From the NCBI GenBank assembly GCA_964611275.1, contig CAZSZS010000218.1:1-25009 (forward strand): a stretch of DNA of 25,009 nt, read 5' to 3'. Shown here piece after piece: positions 20,853 through 25,009 of this stretch (the stretch's first letter is position 1; each line of letters opens with the position of its first letter). Below the pieces are notes generated by a model, which saw nothing but the letters and a program-made list of their open reading frames with translations, did not search any database and was not told where the DNA came from. Both the position numbers and the translations under genes were made by a program. This stretch comes from WJMT01 sp964611275. GTDB taxonomy: Bacteria; Acidobacteriota; Aminicenantia; Aminicenantales; Aminicenantaceae.

Positions 20853-23118
20853 GGGGCCTCCTATATCCATCTTCAAGCGACCTGTTAGAAGGATGAGAGC
20901 TCACTCCAGTGATTTTCCAGCCTTTGTCCTGCTTTATCACATTCCATTTGTAAATCCCTTCAAAAAGCGCCTGTTTGCTCCCGTCCCACTTGGAAGTCCC
21001 TGTGATGACCAGGGAAATACCGACTTCAGCTTTGATCTCATCTTCAAATTGAATGGATATTTCCGAGACAAGACACCGCAATTCATCATAAGTCTTGAGC
21101 ATCCACTCAGCATCCTTTCTCACCTCAGGAAAAAATTCAGGCGTGCAGTTTCTCTTGTAAAACGATATCAGTTTATTTTTCTGTAAAGAATCACTGTATT
21201 CATTGACCATGGCCCTGATATGGCTTTCTTCTATTCTTTGTTCAGATAAGAGGGCATACTCCTTTGCCCTCGGATTTTCGGGATCGCTTTCCAAAACTTC
21301 TGTCATAACCGCAAGACTCTTTTCATAATTTTCTTTTTCAAATTCCCTGATACCGCTGCTGACCTTATCTTCGATCTGGGCTTTCCGTACCTTATCTGCT
21401 TCCTCTTTTAACTCAAGTTCGCTCTTTATCACATGCTTCTCGACCTCTTCTTTAGGCTGGGAATCAGGCTTCTCAATCACTTTTTCCTGGGTCTTCTCTT
21501 CTGGTTCCTTTTCCACGGGCTTCTTCGAAACGGTTCCCGGAAGCTCTTTTTCTTTTTCAGGTACTTCCCTTGCTTTTCTTTGCTCAGGCACAGCCGCTTC
21601 TTTCGTCTTCTCTTCAGGCTGGTCGGCTCTGATCCTTGCTTCTAAGTCTTCCAGACGTTCCTGAATACGGCTGTACTTCTCATCCTTAGGGGCACTCTCG
21701 AGATATTTTTCATAAAAGGAACACGCTGCTTCAAAATCATTTTTCTGTTCGAACAAGACCGCAAGGCTCTCATAAGGCCTGGGGTTCAGAGGGTTTATTT
21801 CTATGACTTTGTTGTATTCAGAAACAGCCTCATCTGTTTTTCCTTGAATATCTAAAATTTCAGCGATTTTTAACCGCGCCTCCAGGTCATTAGGCTCTTC
21901 ATCCAGGACTTTTCTGAATTGGACAGCAGCCTGTTCAAATTCCTTCTCATTGAAAAACTTCATTCCGGATGCAAAAAAATCCGTTTTCTCTGAAGGGGTA
22001 TTTTCCGATAATGCCGTATCCGGAGAAACTTCTGTGCCGGCTCTTTTGGAAGTGCTGATCTTCCAGACAGCCAGACCGAGCAGACAGGCTATTACAGCAA
22101 TGGAAATCACGGCCAGGGCTTTTTTTATGTTGAACTTTACAGTGATCTCTTTTGAAGTGAACGGCCTGCTTTTCGGCATCACTCTCTCGGTGGTGGGAAT
22201 ACCCTTTTCTATATTCTTTAATTCATCAAGAAGTTCGCGCACACTCTGGTATCTCTTCTGCTTATCTTTTTCCAGACATTTGAGGATCAAGGTGTTCAGG
22301 TCTTCAGGCATCTGGTCATTAAGCTCCTTTGGTTCTTTGGGTTGTTCGGTTTTATGCTTGATCGCAATACTGAGAGCTGTTTCCCCCGAAAAAGGAGTGG
22401 TACCTGTGACCATTTCATAAAGAATGACCCCCAGGGAATAAATATCTGACCGATTGTCCACATCCTTGGCCGAAGCCTGTTCCGGAGACATGTATTCAGG
22501 AGTCCCTATGACAGTGCCCACATCGGTGATGCCCTTGCTTCTGACAAACCGCGCGACTCCGAAATCCATGATCCGCACGTTCCCTTCTTTGTCGATCATG
22601 ATATTCTGTGGTTTTAAATCCCGGTGTACGATGCCTATGCCGTGGGCTTCTGAAAGTCCGTCACAGATCTGCTTGGCTATAAAGATCGCCTTTCCCGCAC
22701 TTAAAGGGCCCACTCTTTTCATAGTGCTTTTTAGATCCTCTCCAAGCACATACTCCATGATTATGTAGTAGAGCCCTCTTTCTTCTCCGAAATGATACAT
22801 CCGGCAGACATTTCTGTGTGAAATCCTGCGGGCCAGTTTTATTTCATTGCTGAACCGCTCTATGTTTTTCTCGTCAATGGATATTTCCGGCTTTAACAGC
22901 TTGAGAGCCACTTCCTCTTTGATTTTAATATCTTCGACTCTAAAGACCTTCCCCATTCCCCCTCTGCCTAATTCTTCGATCACTTCATACCTGTTTGCGA
23001 ACTTTATTCCTCTTCTCAGCTCATATACAGGCGTTTCAAGAGTTGCGGTTTGAGAATCAGGCAAACCCGGGTCATGGCTGTCTGATTTGTTGTTCTCTCT
23101 CTTCTTCTCCCCGGCCAT
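20842..23118 (-). CDS. Membrane Ser/Thr protein kinase with TPRs and extracytoplasmic sensor domain
   Basis: 758 residues from ATG 23118 (GGAG eight bases upstream); an upstream TTG would add five. Cytoplasmic PknB-type kinase at ~44-300: LGRGGMGKVF (P-loop), VALK with Lys73, HRDLKPQN with Asp167, DFG (185-187), GTPEYMSPEQ. One transmembrane helix at ~332-354. Outside: TPRs (~380-480 and ~590-630), a long Glu/Lys/Pro-rich linker between them, and a ~108-residue C-terminal domain (~637-742) homologous to that of the next gene's product. All catalytic residues are intact. It probably phosphorylates proteins in response to an envelope signal; substrates are unknown. First gene of a two-gene operon. 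Confidence 0.9.
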   Translation of the reverse strand: MAGEKKRENNKSDSHDPGLPDSQTATLETPVYELRRGIKFANRYEVIEELGRGGMGKVFRVEDIKIKEEVALKLLKPEISIDEKNIERFSNEIKLARRISHRNVCRMYHFGEERGLYYIIMEYVLGEDLKSTMKRVGPLSAGKAIFIAKQICDGLSEAHGIGIVHRDLKPQNIMIDKEGNVRIMDFGVARFVRSKGITDVGTVIGTPEYMSPEQASAKDVDNRSDIYSLGVILYEMVTGTTPFSGETALSIAIKHKTEQPKEPKELNDQMPEDLNTLILKCLEKDKQKRYQSVRELLDELKNIEKGIPTTERVMPKSRPFTSKEITVKFNIKKALAVISIAVIACLLGLAVWKISTSKRAGTEVSPDTALSENTPSEKTDFFASGMKFFNEKEFEQAAVQFRKVLDEEPNDLEARLKIAEILDIQGKTDEAVSEYNKVIEINPLNPRPYESLAVLFEQKNDFEAACSFYEKYLESAPKDEKYSRIQERLEDLEARIRADQPEEKTKEAAVPEQRKAREVPEKEKELPGTVSKKPVEKEPEEKTQEKVIEKPDSQPKEEVEKHVIKSELELKEEADKVRKAQIEDKVSSGIREFEKENYEKSLAVMTEVLESDPENPRAKEYALLSEQRIEESHIRAMVNEYSDSLQKNKLISFYKRNCTPEFFPEVRKDAEWMLKTYDELRCLVSEISIQFEDEIKAEVGISLVITGTSKWDGSKQALFEGIYKWNVIKQDKGWKITGVSSHPSNRSLEDGYRRPHER

Positions 23119-23148
23119 AATGGACACTCCCAAATGGATTCGATACTA

Positions 23149-23178
23149 ATGATAGTATAGAATGAATTTGCAGGTCAA
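23149..23178 (-). promoter_or_regulatory. Promoter of the kinase operon
   Basis: Minus-strand TTGACC (23173-23178), 18 bp, TATCAT (23149-23154). About 30 bases lie between the -10 and the ATG. Same -35 as in the mobile repeats. Confidence 0.45.
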
Positions 23179-23211
23179 CAAAAATCACTATTAATAAGAA
23201 TGTCTTGCTAT

Positions 23212-24810
23212 TTAAAAACCTTCCCTTGTCAGAAAGATTTTAACGGAAATTTTCTTTTTCTTATTGGAATAAAAATCCGCATAACGGCTTTTCTCCACTG
23301 GGGTTTCTTTGTAATCAAGAACATGCCCGTCCTCTTCGACGGCCCTTATCTTTCTCTTTTCCGGAAGAAGAACATGGAAAATAACTTCTCCTCCGGGACA
23401 AAAGACATCCATTGAGATCCGGTCTTTCTCCTGTGTGTAGGTGTATCCGGCAGACTTCCCTGAAGCTGCATAAATGACCCGCACCTCCGCCTTATCCACT
23501 CCAGCAGACGCCCACCTTGGAGAGAGCCGCACTGTATTAAAGAGCTTTGAGTTGTCCTCTATCCCGCACAATCCTTCTATAAAAGCATACAGCATGGCGC
23601 TCGAACCCCAAGCATCCGCAGACGATGCTTCCGGACTGGTGCTCGCTTCTTTTGTCGAAGGGGAACCATCCGGAAAATACCACAGATAGCTTTCTCCTGT
23701 AGAGGATATCATATCAAAATATCTCTTTAGTATACCCACCCCATAGCGTTCGAATCCATGCTCAAAGGCTGCTCTGGAAAGCTCACCTCCGACCAGGGGC
23801 ATGATCCCGCCGTTGACATAAGCCCCGGCTTTAAGCTTTGCATCACCAAATACACCATCGGGAAAAGGTGGATCAATGGAAAACCATTCTGAAAAAGCAT
23901 TGGTCTGCCGGCGCCGCTTTATATATTCTTTTAGAATGGATACCGCCTTTTGGTGGTCCGCAGCTCCTCTGTTTATATCCATGGGATTGCTCAGGCTCAG
24001 CTGTCTGTTCTCGTCAACACCCTTTATTGTGACCGGCGTCAGCTTAACAAAATGAGTGTAGAACTTGCCGTTCCAGCACAATTCGTTCATCTTTTTCCTG
24101 ATCTGCCGCGCCCTTTGTTCCCACCTTTCTGCCTGTCTTTCTTTTCCCAAATAACGGCTGATAAAAGCCATTAGGGAAAAAGCCTCATAATAACCGCTGT
24201 TATCTCCGTGCATGATACCCCAAAAAGTGCGGTCGTTTATTTGAAACTGAAGCCAGTCATGCGCTCCTGCGGTATAGGCAAAATCCCAGGTATCTATCGT
24301 GTACGCTCTTTTCACAAGGTCATGTTTCATATCCCAACGCCATGGATGCCGGAGCACATAGAAGAGAGCTTTTTCCATGGAAGAATATATCTGTTCCAGC
24401 CACCTGTCGTCTCCGTCCGCCTGCCACGCTAAAAAGACCGCTTTTATGAACCGGTATTCCACGTCTGCTTCCACAGGCACCCGCACGTATTTGGTCCAGT
24501 TTTCCTTCTCACACGGGAGTTTTTCCGGATAAACAGTGACATAGTCAAAGATACGGCCGCTTTTTGACTGAGTTTCAGCAAAATGCTGCACCGCGCTTCT
24601 GAGGTCTGTCTCAAAATATTTGACAGCCCTGAGTATGCCGCTGAAATCTCTGATCCAGAGGGAATGCGTGTCCGGAGTGCGGTATCCTGTTATTCTATCT
24701 CCGTCTATCACCATTTCCATCCTTGCTTTATGTAAAAAAGAACGGACCAATGGGTAAAATTCATCGAATTCCTTTTTTCCGGTTCTTACGTGTATCTCTT
24801 TTTTTTCCAT
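23212..24810 (-). CDS. Six-hairpin glycoside hydrolase (glycogen-debranching/GH63-like)
   Basis: 532 residues with no signal peptide, so cytoplasmic. The sequence has the (alpha/alpha)6 barrel style of debranching and GH63/GH15-like enzymes: THSLWIRDFSGILRAVKYFE (~48-67), YTIDTWDFAYTAGAHDW (~169-185), FWGIMHGDNSGYYEAFSLMA, AGAYVNGGIMPLVGGELSRA and SADAWGSSAMLYAFIEGLCG. Acidic residues in WIRD, DTWD, HGDNSGYYE or SADAWG may be catalytic, but I cannot assign the pair. The C-terminal ~100 residues are beta-rich. It likely cleaves an oligosaccharide; the substrate is unknown. A TTGACC-TATAAG promoter lies directly upstream. Confidence 0.75.
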   Translation of the reverse strand: MEKKEIHVRTGKKEFDEFYPLVRSFLHKARMEMVIDGDRITGYRTPDTHSLWIRDFSGILRAVKYFETDLRSAVQHFAETQSKSGRIFDYVTVYPEKLPCEKENWTKYVRVPVEADVEYRFIKAVFLAWQADGDDRWLEQIYSSMEKALFYVLRHPWRWDMKHDLVKRAYTIDTWDFAYTAGAHDWLQFQINDRTFWGIMHGDNSGYYEAFSLMAFISRYLGKERQAERWEQRARQIRKKMNELCWNGKFYTHFVKLTPVTIKGVDENRQLSLSNPMDINRGAADHQKAVSILKEYIKRRRQTNAFSEWFSIDPPFPDGVFGDAKLKAGAYVNGGIMPLVGGELSRAAFEHGFERYGVGILKRYFDMISSTGESYLWYFPDGSPSTKEASTSPEASSADAWGSSAMLYAFIEGLCGIEDNSKLFNTVRLSPRWASAGVDKAEVRVIYAASGKSAGYTYTQEKDRISMDVFCPGGEVIFHVLLPEKRKIRAVEEDGHVLDYKETPVEKSRYADFYSNKKKKISVKIFLTREGF

Positions 24811-24817
24811 AGCCCTT

Positions 24818-24837
24818 AACCTGACCTATTCATAAAA
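24818..24837. repeat. 20-bp motif shared with 14563-14582
   Basis: Second copy of AACCTGAC(T/C)TATTCATAAAA. Here it lies within the leader of the glycoside hydrolase transcript, eight bases from its ATG. Confidence 0.4.
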
Positions 24838-24866
24838 CTTATACCAAAGCCGCACCTTCCGGTCAA
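24838..24866 (-). promoter_or_regulatory. Promoter of the glycoside hydrolase gene
   Basis: Minus-strand TTGACC (24861-24866), 17 bp, TATAAG (24838-24843). Optimal spacing; the start of transcription is expected near 24831. Confidence 0.55.
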
Positions 24867-24924
24867 TGGAATTTAAATTAATCTTGAGTATTCACAAGCC
24901 ACAATTTTTTAACTTATGAAAATC

Positions 24925-25009
24925 AGGTATGGCTGAGGCGACATTGAAGATTTAGCCTTCGGATAAGGCTTTTCGAGGGCACCCGGTGAAGCCGGGCGAC
25001 GAGTATGTC
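24925..25009 (+). ncRNA. Candidate HEARO / IscB-type omega RNA, 5' part (cut by window end)
   Basis: Two strong hairpins lie back to back: AGCCTT-CGGAT-AAGGCT (24954-24970) and CCCGG-TGAAG-CCGGG (24982-24996). Before them stand GGCTGAG (24931-24937) and ACATT (24941-24945), and GGGCACCC leads into the second stem. The order GGCTGAG, ACATT, GCC/GGC hairpin, GCACCC hairpin matches what I recall of IscB-associated omega (HEARO) RNAs, which lie directly upstream of the nuclease gene and take their guide from flanking DNA. No protein frame explains the region. The hairpins are direct observations; the family name is from memory and unverified. The RNA would continue past 25,009. Confidence 0.5.

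Noticed and set aside
20362..21186. 274-codon + strand open frame across the SH3 and kinase genes
   Set aside because: It lies opposite two genes with strong domain evidence and is rich in Ser/Phe runs produced by the antisense of Glu/Lys codons.
24925..25009. Group II intron or cyclic-di-GMP riboswitch at the window end
   Set aside because: I saw no domain V-like hairpin and none of the conserved riboswitch blocks I know; the motif order fits a HEARO/omega RNA better.

Overview
The window looks like a chromosomal stretch of a Gram-negative, probably uncultivated bacterium. It encodes outer-membrane barrels, several lipoproteins and exported proteins, an Hsp-like (DegP) protease remnant and a Ser/Thr kinase with TPRs. 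This style of gene content is seen in Acidobacteriota/Aminicenantes-like genomes, but the lineage is an inference from gene style only; there is no rRNA, tRNA or other marker gene here.

Left half (1-11,040) is a mosaic. Five diverged direct copies of one repeat lie on the + strand (about 1-270, 2078-2283, 5198-5358, 9768-10004, 10899-11019). Three of them are preceded by scraps that read like the C-terminal end of an IS91/ISCR-type transposase, so the repeat is best explained as the 3' end of a rolling-circle element whose body has been lost. Each full copy carries a sigma70-like promoter (TTGACC, 17-18 bp, TATTAT-like) and then a start codon opening a short conserved reading frame (MKRRKNHNQQK-like). 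Downstream units use it in different ways: the frame ends in an ATGA overlap with the next gene (copy 2), is fused in frame to an outer-membrane protein (copy 4), or stops just before the next gene's Shine-Dalgarno (copy 5, nagB). Between the copies lie an AbiE-type toxin-antitoxin pair, a Bacteroidota-like propeller/phosphoesterase lipoprotein, a DegP PDZ pseudogene, an unknown lipoprotein, a P3A-type H+-ATPase, a small membrane protein, a phosphohexomutase remnant and the outer-membrane protein.

Right half (11,040-24,810) is quieter. nagB (+) meets a minus-strand run: ABC-F ATPase, TolB-like propeller lipoprotein, SGNH hydrolase with propeller, and a small barrel protein, the last two overlapping by 4 bp. 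A Cys/Met-metabolism PLP enzyme (+) converges on a sugar isomerase/epimerase-like protein. Then come an SH3 exported protein and a membrane Ser/Thr kinase whose extracytoplasmic C-terminal domains are homologous, and a six-hairpin glycoside hydrolase. Several minus-strand genes have recognisable TTGACC/TTGAAT promoters, so the repeat-borne promoter resembles the host's own.

The last ~80 bases hold a structured sequence whose motif order resembles the HEARO/omega RNA that lies upstream of IscB-type RNA-guided nucleases; the associated nuclease gene, if present, would be past the window end.
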